A stretch of 64,000 nucleotides of DNA from CBDDLD01 sp965250025 (GCA_965250025.1 OZ252283.1:2666001-2730000), one strand, 5' to 3'; numbered from the stretch's first letter, positions 17,458-27,866 are shown. Made by a program: numbers and translations. Notes: generated by a model not told the origin, from the sequence alone.

Positions 17458-18177
17458 TTATTTTTTGGTGCATATTACTTGGTTATCAAATCTTAGGTTA
17501 ACACTTCTATACCTATCTAATGTTTTATCTTTTAATGCTTTCTGATAAAAAGCTTTAAAATTATTAATCTTCTTTTCTAATTGATTTAAACCGCCTAACA
17601 TGACCTTAAAATCGTTCTTTCTTATTTTAAGGTCTATGGTAGCATCCTTATTTTGATGTATCTCTATTACATGCTTCTTTAAAAAATCATCCGCATCTAC
17701 TACTTCTGATATCTTAAAGACATTATCTAAATTGTTTTTATCAACGAACCCCGTAACCAGAGGTACTCTTGCTGAATAGTTAGTTGACAAAGGCATATAA
17801 GAACCTTGGTCATCTATGTAAAAAGACTCGCTAGTACTTACTCTTGCAATAGGTCTTTTCTGTTCAATTTCTGCAGAAAGCACACCGTCTATTGATATAA
17901 AAACCTGTGCTTTCTTAATCATTTGGTTAGAATTTAGGGCAGTTTCTAACTGGTTCAAATCTATAATTTCTTTAGGCTTGTCCGTAACACCCTGTTGATT
18001 TTGTATTAACAATTTACTAACAGTCTCATACGTAATAAAGAGGTTTTCCTGACCTAAAAATTTGATATTCGGCTGCGAAATTCTTCTCTCATTATTGCGT
18101 TGATTTGAAAAGGCAAATAAAAACCCCACAAGAACAATTAACACCCCAACCTTTATGTTATTATAATTAACTCGCAA
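17458..18177 (-). CDS. ftsQ: Cell division protein FtsQ/DivIB-like
   Basis: This 239-aa bitopic membrane protein of the divisome has a short cytoplasmic start, one membrane segment (about 10-24, VGVLIVLVGFLFAFS) and a periplasmic part. A POTRA-like region (IKFLGQENLFITYETVSKLL onward) precedes the FtsQ core, which holds SAEIEQKRPIARVSTSESFY, DDQGSYMPL and VPLVTGFV. The position between murC and ftsA is the canonical one. It overlaps the 3' end of murC by 11 nt, so translation may be coupled. Confidence 0.9.
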   Translation of the reverse strand: MRVNYNNIKVGVLIVLVGFLFAFSNQRNNERRISQPNIKFLGQENLFITYETVSKLLIQNQQGVTDKPKEIIDLNQLETALNSNQMIKKAQVFISIDGVLSAEIEQKRPIARVSTSESFYIDDQGSYMPLSTNYSARVPLVTGFVDKNNLDNVFKISEVVDADDFLKKHVIEIHQNKDATIDLKIRKNDFKVMLGGLNQLEKKINNFKAFYQKALKDKTLDRYRSVNLRFDNQVICTKK

Positions 18178-19519
18178 CCTGCAATGCTTTTTTAATTGAT
18201 TCTACTTCAACACCTATATCTCCGGCGCCCAACGCTAAGATCACCTGCGCTTTACTTTCCCTTATTTTATTGATCAACACTTCTTTTCCTACTACTTGTT
18301 TGTATGGATTGTTGACTTTATCCAGTAACCATTGCGAGTTAACACCTTCAATGGGTAATTCTCTTGCAGGATATATATCTAACAAGATCAACTCGTTAAA
18401 CTTTGAAAGTTCTTCTGCAAATTCATCTACAAAATCTCTTGTTCTGCTATACAAATGCGGTTGAAATACAGCCAAAGTTCTTTTCCCTGGATACATCTCT
18501 TCTACCGCTTGACGTACTGCTTTTATTTCCTCAGGATGATGCGCATAATCATCAATAAAAACCAAATCCTCCGTCCTAATTTTATAGGAAAAGCGACGTT
18601 CAACACCTGTATAAGATGCTAAAGCCCTGGTGAGCTGCTGGTGAGGGCATCCATACTCTACAGCCATCGCCAGGGCAATCAATGCATTCGACAAATTATG
18701 TCTACCGGGTAGGTTAAATTGAATATCTTTCAGTAGTGTCTTTGGTGTTTTTACATCAAAAACATAGCGTCCATCCTTAATTCTTATATTTTTTACAGCA
18801 TACTCTGAATCATCCTCTATGCCATACGTTATACCAGATATAGGCAATCCGGATCTTACAAAGAGTTTGCCTTCTGGTTTAAGTTGTTTCATAAATGCTA
18901 CAAATGAACGCTGCAATTCTTCATGCGCGCCATATATATCTAAATGATCTGCGTCCATGGATGTAATGCAAGCCATGTCTGGAGATAAGGTTAAAAAAGA
19001 CCTGTCAAACTCATCTGCTTCCACTACCGTAACCTGAGTGCCTTTAAGTATTAAATTGGATTTGTAGTTTTCACTAATTCCTCCTAAAAATGCAGTAACT
19101 TCAACATCGCATTCACTTAACAAATGCCCTAATATACTTGTTGTTGTTGTCTTACCATGCGTTCCAGCTACAGCCAAACAATAAGTCCCTTTCGTAATAG
19201 CTCCCAAAACTTCTGAACGCTTGTAAATGCTAAATCCATTTGACCTGAAATAATTCAGCTGTTGATGCGATTCCGGAATCGCCGGAGTATATACGATTAT
19301 TGTTTCATTATGATCTAAATATTTAGCAGGTATATTAGATACCGCATCGTCAAAACACACTGAAGCCCCTAGAGTTACCAGGCTATCAGTGATATGCGTT
19401 TGTACTTTATCATAACCTGACACTGCTTGTCCTTTAGCTATAAAATAACGCGCCAGAGCACTCATTCCTATACCTCCAATACCTATGAAATATATGTTAT
19501 GTGTGTCTTTTATATTCAT
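18167..19519 (-). CDS. murC: UDP-N-acetylmuramate--L-alanine ligase
   Basis: Adds L-alanine to UDP-MurNAc with ATP in the cytoplasm, the first step of the stem peptide. The 450-aa protein has the N-terminal Rossmann-type UDP-binding part (YFIGIGGIGMSALARYF), the ATP loop GTHGKTTTTSILGHLL near 118, the central motif DADHLDIYG, and the C-terminal ligase domain with DDYAHHPEEIKAV and FQPHLYSRTRDF. It overlaps murG by 4 nt and ftsQ by 11 nt. Confidence 0.96.
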   Translation of the reverse strand: MNIKDTHNIYFIGIGGIGMSALARYFIAKGQAVSGYDKVQTHITDSLVTLGASVCFDDAVSNIPAKYLDHNETIIVYTPAIPESHQQLNYFRSNGFSIYKRSEVLGAITKGTYCLAVAGTHGKTTTTSILGHLLSECDVEVTAFLGGISENYKSNLILKGTQVTVVEADEFDRSFLTLSPDMACITSMDADHLDIYGAHEELQRSFVAFMKQLKPEGKLFVRSGLPISGITYGIEDDSEYAVKNIRIKDGRYVFDVKTPKTLLKDIQFNLPGRHNLSNALIALAMAVEYGCPHQQLTRALASYTGVERRFSYKIRTEDLVFIDDYAHHPEEIKAVRQAVEEMYPGKRTLAVFQPHLYSRTRDFVDEFAEELSKFNELILLDIYPARELPIEGVNSQWLLDKVNNPYKQVVGKEVLINKIRESKAQVILALGAGDIGVEVESIKKALQVAS

Positions 19520-20613
19520 TTTTTAGCCAATAATTTTTCCACCTCATCAACTATGACCTTGGTCGCATCTACCAATGCCAACTTCTTTATATTCTCTCCT
19601 AATGTTTTTTGCAGTTCTACATTATGAACCAGTTGTCCAAACTTATTTTCGAAATCAACATCTAAATCTTTTTCCCTGATCAATATCGCCGCATCTTTAT
19701 CTACTATAGATTGCGCATTTTTAGCCTGATGATCTTCAGCAACATTTGGAGAAGGGATAAAAATCACAGGCTTTCCTGCTAAGCACAATTCCGAAACTGA
19801 ACTCGCTCCTGCTCGCGAAATGATAATATCTGCTGCTGAATAGGCCAAATCCATGGTGTTTAAGAACGGATACACTTGCACATCTTCCATATTCTTATAC
19901 GTTCTGTACTGTTCATAATACAGCTTACCACATTGCCAGATCAGCTGAACATTTTGAGTTTGAAAAAATTCTAATTCATTTTCAATGAGTTCATTGATAC
20001 GTCTGGCCCCCAAGCTTCCTCCAAGTACTAATAGTGTATACTTACCATGTTTTAAGTTGAAATGATCTTTGGCCTCTACGGTTTTTTCTTCGATATTGAT
20101 AAGGTCATTTCGGATCGGATTTCCGGTGATCAATAATTTATCTTTTGGAAAGAATCGCTCTAAGCCTTCGTAAGCCACACAAATCTTATCTACCTTTTTA
20201 CTCAACAGTTTATTTGTAATTCCCGGATAAGAATTTTGTTCCTGAATTAATGTCGGAATCTTTTTGGATGCTGCCACATGCAATACAGGTCCACTAGCAA
20301 AACCACCGGTACCTATCACCACATCAGGCTTAAAAGTCTTTATAATCTGACGCGATTTTATAATACTACTCAATAATTTAAACGGAAACATGACATTTTT
20401 TAACGTCAGTTTACGCTGTAATCCTGAAATCCAAAGTCCTATAATCTTGTAGCCTTGCTCCGGTACTTTTTCCATCTCCATTCGATCTTTTGCACCTACA
20501 AATAAAAATTCCGCATCAGGATATCTCCGCTTCAATTCGTTAGCTATAGCTATAGCCGGATAGATATGACCTCCTGTGCCTCCTCCTGATAATATGATCT
20601 TATAGCTACTCAT
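19516..20613 (-). CDS. murG: Undecaprenyl-PP-MurNAc-pentapeptide GlcNAc transferase
   Basis: Transfers GlcNAc to lipid I to give lipid II on the cytoplasmic face of the membrane. The 365-aa GT-B enzyme has the Gly-rich loop LSGGGTGGHIYPAIAIA, a second loop VLGGSLGARRIN near 195, and the UDP-binding signature SRAGASSVSELCLAGKPVIF near 265-285. Start and stop touch ftsW (the stop of ftsW and this start are adjacent) and overlap murC by 4 nt. Confidence 0.96.
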   Translation of the reverse strand: MSSYKIILSGGGTGGHIYPAIAIANELKRRYPDAEFLFVGAKDRMEMEKVPEQGYKIIGLWISGLQRKLTLKNVMFPFKLLSSIIKSRQIIKTFKPDVVIGTGGFASGPVLHVAASKKIPTLIQEQNSYPGITNKLLSKKVDKICVAYEGLERFFPKDKLLITGNPIRNDLINIEEKTVEAKDHFNLKHGKYTLLVLGGSLGARRINELIENELEFFQTQNVQLIWQCGKLYYEQYRTYKNMEDVQVYPFLNTMDLAYSAADIIISRAGASSVSELCLAGKPVIFIPSPNVAEDHQAKNAQSIVDKDAAILIREKDLDVDFENKFGQLVHNVELQKTLGENIKKLALVDATKVIVDEVEKLLAKK

Positions 20614-21807
20614 CTATAACGTTTCGCTTAATATATCTAATGGGTTGTCTTCTTTTTCTTCCTGAGATTTTATTTCCTGACGTTTCACACTGACACTGAG
20701 TATAATACCTATCGCCATACAAGTCATCCATATTGATGTTCCTCCACTACTTATAAGTGGTAATGTTTGCCCTGTTACCGGAAACAACTCCACAGCAACT
20801 GCCATATTTATTAACGCCTGAAATACTATAGGCAACCCAACTCCTAACACCAAAAGCTTACCAAAAATCGTATCAGCCTTTTGTGATACAATGACTATTC
20901 TGAATAATAACCAGGAATACAATAAGAGCAAAAATAGTCCTCCGATAAGCCCATACTCTTCAATAATGATAGCAAATATGAAATCGGATGAAGATTGCGG
21001 TAATACATTTTTCTGTCTGCTTTTCCCAGGACCAAGACCTTTTACTCCGCCTGAAGCTATAGCAATCTTAGCCAGTTCTGTTTGATAATCAGCTTCTGTT
21101 TCTTCATTATCCGAAAAGCTTTCGAGTCTACTTATCCAGGTGTCTACCCTATTTGGCATAGCTTCGGGAAACGCTTTTGCTATCAATACAAAAAATACCA
21201 ATGAAGCTATTCCTGCTCCAATAATAATCAACAAATAACGAATAGGATATCCTCCTATAAATGTTAAGACCATGACCATGGTAAAAATTATGGCTGTTGT
21301 TGAAAAGTTAGCCGGTAAAATCAATGCCAATATCATAAATACAGGAACCCAAAGCGGCAGTACCGTTTCTTTAAAGCTGACATCCTTGTCTTTGATTTTA
21401 GAAAGGTATCTGGCAACATAAACCATTAACACAACAGCAGCTAATGTAGAGGTCTGAAAAGACATCCCTACAATTGGTATTCTTATCCAGCGACTCGCAT
21501 TTGCACCATCTATTGTTGTCCCCTGTAGTACAGTTACCACCAACAGCACGAATACAATAGGCAACATTATCATCGATAAGCCCCTGAAATACTTATACGG
21601 TATTTTATGCACACCGTACATTATTGCAAAGCCTAAAAACAAATGCATGAAGTGTTTCACAAAGTAGGTAAAGGTATTTCCATCACCCCCTGTGTAAGCC
21701 AAATTACTGGCCGCACTATACACCGGTAAAAACGAAAAGATAGCCAACAGAGCTGCTATTGCCCATATTAACCGATCGCCTTTTATTTGATTAAATAGTG
21801 CTTGCAT
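20614..21807 (-). CDS. ftsW: Septal peptidoglycan glycosyltransferase FtsW
   Basis: FtsW is a SEDS-family polymerase of lipid II at the septum, acting with the class B PBP encoded upstream. The 397-aa protein has about ten membrane segments, the large extracellular loop with TWISRLESF, the conserved VKGLGPGKSRQKNVLPQ and DFIFAIIIEEYGL, and near the end VELFPVTGQTLPLISSGGTS. The cytoplasmic tail is short and acidic. It lies 7 nt after murD. Confidence 0.95.
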   Translation of the reverse strand: MQALFNQIKGDRLIWAIAALLAIFSFLPVYSAASNLAYTGGDGNTFTYFVKHFMHLFLGFAIMYGVHKIPYKYFRGLSMIMLPIVFVLLVVTVLQGTTIDGANASRWIRIPIVGMSFQTSTLAAVVLMVYVARYLSKIKDKDVSFKETVLPLWVPVFMILALILPANFSTTAIIFTMVMVLTFIGGYPIRYLLIIIGAGIASLVFFVLIAKAFPEAMPNRVDTWISRLESFSDNEETEADYQTELAKIAIASGGVKGLGPGKSRQKNVLPQSSSDFIFAIIIEEYGLIGGLFLLLLYSWLLFRIVIVSQKADTIFGKLLVLGVGLPIVFQALINMAVAVELFPVTGQTLPLISSGGTSIWMTCMAIGIILSVSVKRQEIKSQEEKEDNPLDILSETL

Positions 21808-21814
21808 TTCTTAC

Positions 21815-23146
21815 TTACAGATTACGTACAGCAGATTTAAATTGACGCCCTCGGTCTTCATAATTTTCAAACAAATCAAAGCTTGCACAAGCTGGCGACA
21901 ACAACACATTATCTCCTGCTTCTGCAACTTTATAAGCCACTTTAACAGCTTCGCTCATGTATTGTGTTTCTACAATAACGTCTACCATACCTCCAAAAGC
22001 GTTCAATAGCTTTTCATTATCAACACCTAAGCATATTATAGCCTTCACTTTTTCATTAACAAACGGATACAACTCTCTGTAATCGTTCCCTTTATCTTCG
22101 CCTCCTACAATCCATACTGTTGGCGCTTCCATGCTTTCTAAAGCAAAATATGTTGCATTAACATTAGTTGCTTTCGAGTCGTTAATGTACTGCACTTTAT
22201 TAATTCTTAGCACATTCTCTAATCGGTGTTCTACACCTTGAAAGTTCTCCAAACTTTCTCGGATGGTTTGCTTTCTTATTTTTAGCAAATGCGCTACTGT
22301 TGATGCAGCCATGGCATTTTTAATATTGTGCTTACCCTCTAATGCTAGATTTGCTGTTGGCATAATTATTTGGTTATTTTCTATAGTTATTATTATCTCT
22401 TTATCTTTTAAATATGCGCCTTCTTCGAGTGGTTGACTCAATGAAAAAGGCAGTTTTTTGGATCGAATGGCATGCTTATCTAAATGCTTAGCAATAACCG
22501 GATCGTCAGCATCATATATGAAATAGTCTTCTTCGGTCTGATGCATTACAATTCTGAATTTGGATGCGATGTACTTCTCAAAATCATTATCATACCGGCC
22601 CAAATGATCTGGGGTAATGTTTGTAATTACAGCAATGTGCGGTTTAAAACTATCGATACCGTCTAACTGAAAACTACTCACTTCCAACACATAATTTGGA
22701 TAATCCTCCACAGATACCTGCTTTGCAAAACTGTCTCCTATATTACCTGCCAAACCAACATTCATTGCATTCTTTAGCAAATGATATGTCAGCGTTGCCG
22801 TTGTGGTTTTCCCATTACTTCCAGTTATTGCCACCAGTAATGCATTGGTATATCGCGATGCAAATTCTATTTCAGATATAACCGAAACACCTTTATCAAC
22901 TAATGCTTTCACCAAACTCACATGATCTGGTATGCCTGGGCTTTTCACTACCAGATCAGCATTCAGAATATCAGACTCGCTATGCTGTTGATCTTCCCAT
23001 TCAATCTCATGATGTATAAGAACGTCCTTATATTTTTTCTTTATTTCTCCTTGGTCTGAAACAAAAACTTCAAACCCTTTTTGCTTCCCCAACAATGCAC
23101 TTCCCACACCACTTTCTCCGCCTCCAAGTATCACCAACCTTTTCAT
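21815..23146 (-). CDS. murD: UDP-N-acetylmuramoylalanine--D-glutamate ligase
   Basis: Adds D-glutamate to UDP-MurNAc-L-Ala with ATP. The 443-aa Mur ligase has the N-terminal domain starting MKRLVILGGGESGVGSALL, the ATP loop AITGSNGKTTTATL near 110, NITPDHLGRYDN with its metal-binding His, the C-terminal domain with NDSKATNVNATYFALES, and the tail LLSPACASFDLFENYEDRG. It is separated from mraY by 3 nt. Confidence 0.96.
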   Translation of the reverse strand: MKRLVILGGGESGVGSALLGKQKGFEVFVSDQGEIKKKYKDVLIHHEIEWEDQQHSESDILNADLVVKSPGIPDHVSLVKALVDKGVSVISEIEFASRYTNALLVAITGSNGKTTTATLTYHLLKNAMNVGLAGNIGDSFAKQVSVEDYPNYVLEVSSFQLDGIDSFKPHIAVITNITPDHLGRYDNDFEKYIASKFRIVMHQTEEDYFIYDADDPVIAKHLDKHAIRSKKLPFSLSQPLEEGAYLKDKEIIITIENNQIIMPTANLALEGKHNIKNAMAASTVAHLLKIRKQTIRESLENFQGVEHRLENVLRINKVQYINDSKATNVNATYFALESMEAPTVWIVGGEDKGNDYRELYPFVNEKVKAIICLGVDNEKLLNAFGGMVDVIVETQYMSEAVKVAYKVAEAGDNVLLSPACASFDLFENYEDRGRQFKSAVRNL

Positions 23147-23149
23147 CTC

Positions 23150-24391
23150 CTATCTAATTTTTAGCGTCACTATTGTTAAAATAGCGAGCAATATGCCTAT
23201 GATCCAGAATCGCGTTACGATCTTACTTTCGTGATATCCTGATTTCTGGTAATGATGATGTAATGGCGACATTTTGAATATGCGTCTGCCTTCGCCATAC
23301 TTTTTTTTGGTGTATTTGAAATAGCTTACCTGCATCATCACCGAAAGGTTTTCTGCTAAGAAAATGCCACAAAGCAATGGTATTAACCATTCTTTTCGGG
23401 TTGCTATAGCGATAACTGCTATAATCCCACCTATGGTCAAACTTCCTGTATCGCCCATAAATACTTGTGCCGGATAAGCATTGTACCATAAAAACCCTAC
23501 CAATGCTCCTACAAAAGCTGCGATGTAAATTGTTATTTCTTCAACCCTCGGGATAAACATGATATTCAGATAATCGGAGAAGATAATATTCCCCGACACC
23601 CAGGCAAAAATGCCTAAGGTCAATACAATAATTGCCGACGTGCCTGCCGCCAGACCATCAATACCATCTGTTAGATTTGCGCCATTAGAAACTGCAGTTA
23701 TAATAAATATGGCTGCAATAATGAAGATGATCCAAGCGTATTTTCCTAAATCCGGACTGATCCATGTAATAAGATCTGCATAATCGAATTCATTATCTTT
23801 CACAAAAGGTATGGTTGTTTTTGTGGACTTCGCTTCGGGCTCAAATAGTTTTGTAGGCGATATGTTTGGGTTTTCCGACAGCAATCGCTGCTGCTCTACT
23901 AATGGTAATTTTTCTCTTACTGTTACATCCTGATGAAAATACAGTGACGCACCTACAATGATACCAAGCCCTACCTGCCCTAAAACTTTGAATCGCCCTT
24001 TTAAACCTTGCTTATCATTTTTAAACTTTTTGATATAATCGTCTATAAAACCAATTGTTCCCATCCACACTGTAGTTACAATCAGCAAAATGATATATAT
24101 GTTATCTAACTTTGCCACTAACAAAACCGGGATTAGCGTAGATAGTATAATAATTATACCACCCATAGTTGGCGTCCCTGCTTTTTCTACCTGACCTTCC
24201 AGCCCGAGATCCCTAATAGTCTCACCAACCTGTTTCTTTTGTAAAAAACGTATGATACGTTTACCATATATGGTAGAAATAAGCAATGACAGTATTATAG
24301 CTATTGCTGCTCTGAATGTTATAAACCCAAAGAGTGATGCCCCAGGAAACTGAAATTGTTGTTCTAAATATTCAAATAAATAGTATAACAT
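23150..24391 (-). CDS. mraY: Phospho-MurNAc-pentapeptide transferase
   Basis: Moves phospho-MurNAc-pentapeptide to undecaprenyl phosphate, giving lipid I, in the inner membrane. The 413-aa protein has about ten membrane segments, the Asp pair in GFIDDYIKKFK, the NLTDGIDGLAAG signature, the third Asp in FMGDTGSL, and the HHHYQ motif (SPLHHHYQKSGYHES). It is about 50 residues longer than the enterobacterial enzyme because of an inserted segment at about 155-220 (VREKLPLVEQQRLL onward), usual for Bacteroidota. Its start overlaps the murE stop by one base. Confidence 0.96.
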   Translation of the reverse strand: MLYYLFEYLEQQFQFPGASLFGFITFRAAIAIILSLLISTIYGKRIIRFLQKKQVGETIRDLGLEGQVEKAGTPTMGGIIIILSTLIPVLLVAKLDNIYIILLIVTTVWMGTIGFIDDYIKKFKNDKQGLKGRFKVLGQVGLGIIVGASLYFHQDVTVREKLPLVEQQRLLSENPNISPTKLFEPEAKSTKTTIPFVKDNEFDYADLITWISPDLGKYAWIIFIIAAIFIITAVSNGANLTDGIDGLAAGTSAIIVLTLGIFAWVSGNIIFSDYLNIMFIPRVEEITIYIAAFVGALVGFLWYNAYPAQVFMGDTGSLTIGGIIAVIAIATRKEWLIPLLCGIFLAENLSVMMQVSYFKYTKKKYGEGRRIFKMSPLHHHYQKSGYHESKIVTRFWIIGILLAILTIVTLKIR

Positions 24392-25854
24392 TACTTCTGC
24401 AATTGCTTTAAAAATTCGTTTACGATCTTATAATCATCAAAATCCGTACGTTTGCCTTTTACCTCCTGATAAGTTTCATGCCCTTTGCCTGCTATAAGAA
24501 TGATATCATTGGTATTTGCCATTTGACATGCTGTTTTAATAGCTTGCTTTCTATCTGTTATTGAAACCACCTTCTTAAAGTTTTGTGGTTCCACGCCTTC
24601 TTCCATTTGGACTATGATGTCATTCGGATCCTCACTCCGCGGGTTATCGCTGGTAAAAATGACTTTAGTACTTAACACTGAGGCAATGTGTCCCATTTTT
24701 GGGCGCTTGGTAACATCCCGATCACCACCACATCCTACAACAGTAATCAATTCTTCATTTTTTGTTCTTATGGAATTTATGGTCTCTAAAACATTTTTTA
24801 GAGCGTCTGGTGTGTGCGCATAATCAACAATGGTTGTGATCTTGCTCTCAGACACTTCATATTGAAAGCGCCCACTCACACTTTCCAGCTCACTAATCAG
24901 TCTTAAGTTTTCTACACGTTCCAAACCTAAAAGGTCTGCCGTTGCATAAATGGCCAATATATTATAGGCATTGAAGCCTCCTACCAACTTTGTCCATACT
25001 TCATCACCATTAAGTTTTAGTAATAAGCCTCCAAATTGATTTTCCAGAATGTTAGCTTTATAATCTGCATAGCTTTTTAAAGCGTAAGTGTATTTTTTAG
25101 CTTTAGTATTTTGAAGCATTATCAACCCATTCTTATCATCCATATTCACCAAAGCAAAAGCTGTTTTTGGCAAATGATCAAAGAATGATTTTTTAACATC
25201 TCTGTATTCTGCGAAAGTGTTGTGATAATCCAAATGGTCATGGGACAGATTCGTAAATATTCCACCTTCAAACTTCAATCCTTCCGTTCTGCTTTGATGA
25301 ATCCCATGAGAGCTCACTTCCATAAAACAAAACTCAACGCCTTGTTCATTCATAATCTTCAAATACCGGTTTATCGTTAAAGAATCCGGAGTGGTATGCG
25401 TGGCTTTAAATTCATCATCATCAACCATGATCTTCACGGTAGACAATAGCCCTACTTTATATCCTGCTTTTTTAAATAACTGATACAGCAAAGTACTTAC
25501 GGTGGTTTTACCATTAGTCCCTGTAGTGCCAATAAGCTTTAGGTTCTCGGACGGATTTCCATAATAATTTGAAGCCATAACAGCTAAGGCTTGTTGAGAA
25601 TTAGCGACCTCTATATAGGTTATACCTTCTTTCAGATCTTCGGGCAAAGCTTCACATATTACAGCAACCGCACCTGTAGATATGGCTTTTTCTATAAATT
25701 GATGTCCGTCAACATTCGTTCCTGAAATTGCCACAAACACATCATCACTACCTACTGCTCTGGAATCGAATTCTATCTTAGCAACAGATACTCCTGTACT
25801 TCCTACTACGGCATTTATAGTTACTTTATATAATATGTCCTTTAATGCTATCAT
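24391..25854 (-). CDS. murE: UDP-MurNAc-L-Ala-D-Glu:meso-DAP ligase
   Basis: Adds the third stem-peptide residue. The 487-aa Mur ligase has an N-terminal substrate domain (KIEFDSRAVGSDDVFVAI), the ATP loop GTTGTNGKTTVSTLL near 110, SHDHLDYHNTF, and the C-terminal domain with DYAHTPDALKNVL. The residues TSDNPRSEDP include the DNPR motif that marks meso-diaminopimelate specificity, so the wall should be DAP-type. Its start overlaps ftsI by 4 nt. Confidence 0.96.
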   Translation of the reverse strand: MIALKDILYKVTINAVVGSTGVSVAKIEFDSRAVGSDDVFVAISGTNVDGHQFIEKAISTGAVAVICEALPEDLKEGITYIEVANSQQALAVMASNYYGNPSENLKLIGTTGTNGKTTVSTLLYQLFKKAGYKVGLLSTVKIMVDDDEFKATHTTPDSLTINRYLKIMNEQGVEFCFMEVSSHGIHQSRTEGLKFEGGIFTNLSHDHLDYHNTFAEYRDVKKSFFDHLPKTAFALVNMDDKNGLIMLQNTKAKKYTYALKSYADYKANILENQFGGLLLKLNGDEVWTKLVGGFNAYNILAIYATADLLGLERVENLRLISELESVSGRFQYEVSESKITTIVDYAHTPDALKNVLETINSIRTKNEELITVVGCGGDRDVTKRPKMGHIASVLSTKVIFTSDNPRSEDPNDIIVQMEEGVEPQNFKKVVSITDRKQAIKTACQMANTNDIILIAGKGHETYQEVKGKRTDFDDYKIVNEFLKQLQK

Positions 25855-27863
25855 GAAGCTTCTAATACTATAACCTGATTTGTTTTTAGCTTTATATTCT
25901 TATCTACAGACTGTTTTTTAATTACTCCCGTACCGCTCACTTTCACTTTCACTTTCACTTCCATATTCTCAAGTATAGATAATGCATCCATTGCCGGCAT
26001 TCCTACCACATTTGGCATTATGGTTTTATACTTATTAGAGATGTCATTGTATTTCTGAAAATCACCATCTACCACCTGACTATTGAAATCCAACTGTTCT
26101 ATTTCGTCTACTATTGGTGTATCTATAAAAATCTTTTGTGCTATTCTTTTAAATACTGGTCCCGATACATCTGCACCGTAATACCCTTTCGTTATACTTG
26201 GCTTATGAATAACCACGATACATGAATATTTAGGATTATCTGCAGGAAAATAACCCGCAAATGATGAGATGTATCTTTTATTGTCTTTCCAGTCAGCCAT
26301 CCAATATTCTGTCTGTGCCGTACCGGTTTTCCCTGCCATTGAAAAATTCGGATTATACAGACTTTTTCCTGTTCCTCTGGTCACTACATTTTTTAGTATC
26401 GTTCTGATCTCATCGAGTGTTTTATCTGAACATATTTTTTCATTCAACACCTCCTTATCAAATACTTCAATCTCAGTGTCGAATTCTTTCACTGCTTTAA
26501 TAAATCTGGGTTTTACCATTTCGCCATTATTTGCTATAGCATTATAGAACGCTAATGTTTGCAACGGGGTCAGGCTTAAATTATAACCATAGGCCATTGA
26601 CGGCAATGCATTTTTACTCCATTTTTTATGCCCCGGCTCCGGAATATCCGGTTTCCCTTCTCCAATCAATGATATTCCCAATGGCTCGTGAAGATTCCAC
26701 GCTTTAATACGCTTTATAAACTTTTTTGGCTGCGATGCATAATTCTCATCTATGATGGTTGCCAAGCCAATATTAGAGGACACTTCTAAGGCTTTTGCTG
26801 CAGATATTTTACCAAAACCACCTCTATGAGAATCCCTGATCTTTCTCCTGTAAAATGTCTTCACACCTTTCCCAGTATCCACTACTGTTGATGTGTCAAT
26901 TACGCCATCTTCTAACGCCGCCATCAATGCCATAACTTTAAATGTAGAACCGGGCTCATGGCTTTCACCAACCGCATAATTCAGACGTTCGTAATAATTC
27001 CCTGCTTTATTTCTCCCAAGATTAGAAATGGCTTTAATCTCACCGGTTTTCACATCCATAACCACCACACAACCATGTTCGGCCTCATAATACTCCAACT
27101 GCCCTAAAAGTGAATGGTGCGCTATATCTTGTATATTAACATCTATGGTAGTATACACATCATAACCATCCTTTGGCTCTACTTCGTTAGCATCTCTCAC
27201 AGGTTTCCATTTACCATTACCTATCTTTTGCTTTAAACGTTTACCATCTACACCTCTTAAATACTTAACACCAAATGCACCATCTATTCCCGGCCGAGTA
27301 ACATTACCTTGTTCATCTACACGCTCATACCCTATGGTACGTTCCGCAATACCTCCCATAGGATGCTCACGTCTCGTGGTTTGCTCTACAATCAATCCGC
27401 CTTTTATCGCGCCTTTTTCCAATAGTGGAAAATTTCTCAATCTGATATAATCCGAGTAGCTTATGTTACGCGCCAACAAGAAATAACGATTCTTATTCTT
27501 TCGTGCTTTGGTTATGGTATTGACATGATAGGATGATGGCTTACCTGTATAATTGGATAATGAATCTGCCAAAGGCTTGATCAATTCATCGAATAGTTTT
27601 TGCTGTGGCTGTATGGCATCTATTCTAATGTCATATTTCGGAATGGAGGTTGCCAGCAAACTTCCATTGGCAGAATATACATTGCCGCGATTGGCAGGAA
27701 TCGGCATTTCCCGAACGGTATGTTTTTCCGCAACCGCCCTATATTTATCACCATGCACAAATTGTATTGCACAGAGTTTAAATACCACTGCCAAAGCAAA
27801 AACAAACATGACTCCTGCTACGAAATATAACCTGTTTAATATTTTAGTCTCCGTTGCTGCCAA
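25851..27863 (-). CDS. ftsI: Septal class B penicillin-binding protein with PASTA domain
   Basis: This transpeptidase crosslinks septal peptidoglycan with FtsW. The 670-aa protein has one N-terminal membrane segment (about 12-32), a dimerisation domain (about 50-210) and the transpeptidase domain, with the acylation motif STFK in HEPGSTFKVMALM near 305, SSN near 360, and KTGTA in MAGKTGTAQTEY near 505. A single PASTA domain ends the protein (about 608-670, MPNVVGMPAMDALSILENM). PASTA is known to bind wall fragments or beta-lactams. A TCACTT hexamer repeat encodes a KVKVKV strand in it. Confidence 0.95.
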   Translation of the reverse strand: MAATETKILNRLYFVAGVMFVFALAVVFKLCAIQFVHGDKYRAVAEKHTVREMPIPANRGNVYSANGSLLATSIPKYDIRIDAIQPQQKLFDELIKPLADSLSNYTGKPSSYHVNTITKARKNKNRYFLLARNISYSDYIRLRNFPLLEKGAIKGGLIVEQTTRREHPMGGIAERTIGYERVDEQGNVTRPGIDGAFGVKYLRGVDGKRLKQKIGNGKWKPVRDANEVEPKDGYDVYTTIDVNIQDIAHHSLLGQLEYYEAEHGCVVVMDVKTGEIKAISNLGRNKAGNYYERLNYAVGESHEPGSTFKVMALMAALEDGVIDTSTVVDTGKGVKTFYRRKIRDSHRGGFGKISAAKALEVSSNIGLATIIDENYASQPKKFIKRIKAWNLHEPLGISLIGEGKPDIPEPGHKKWSKNALPSMAYGYNLSLTPLQTLAFYNAIANNGEMVKPRFIKAVKEFDTEIEVFDKEVLNEKICSDKTLDEIRTILKNVVTRGTGKSLYNPNFSMAGKTGTAQTEYWMADWKDNKRYISSFAGYFPADNPKYSCIVVIHKPSITKGYYGADVSGPVFKRIAQKIFIDTPIVDEIEQLDFNSQVVDGDFQKYNDISNKYKTIMPNVVGMPAMDALSILENMEVKVKVKVSGTGVIKKQSVDKNIKLKTNQVIVLEAS
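25937..25960 (-). repeat. Four tandem TCACTT hexamers inside ftsI
   Basis: Exact hexamers run from 25937 to 25960. On the coding strand they give alternating Val and Lys codons in a beta strand of the PASTA domain. Slippage would add or remove two residues without shifting the frame. Confidence 0.85.
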
Positions 27864-27866
27864 TTT

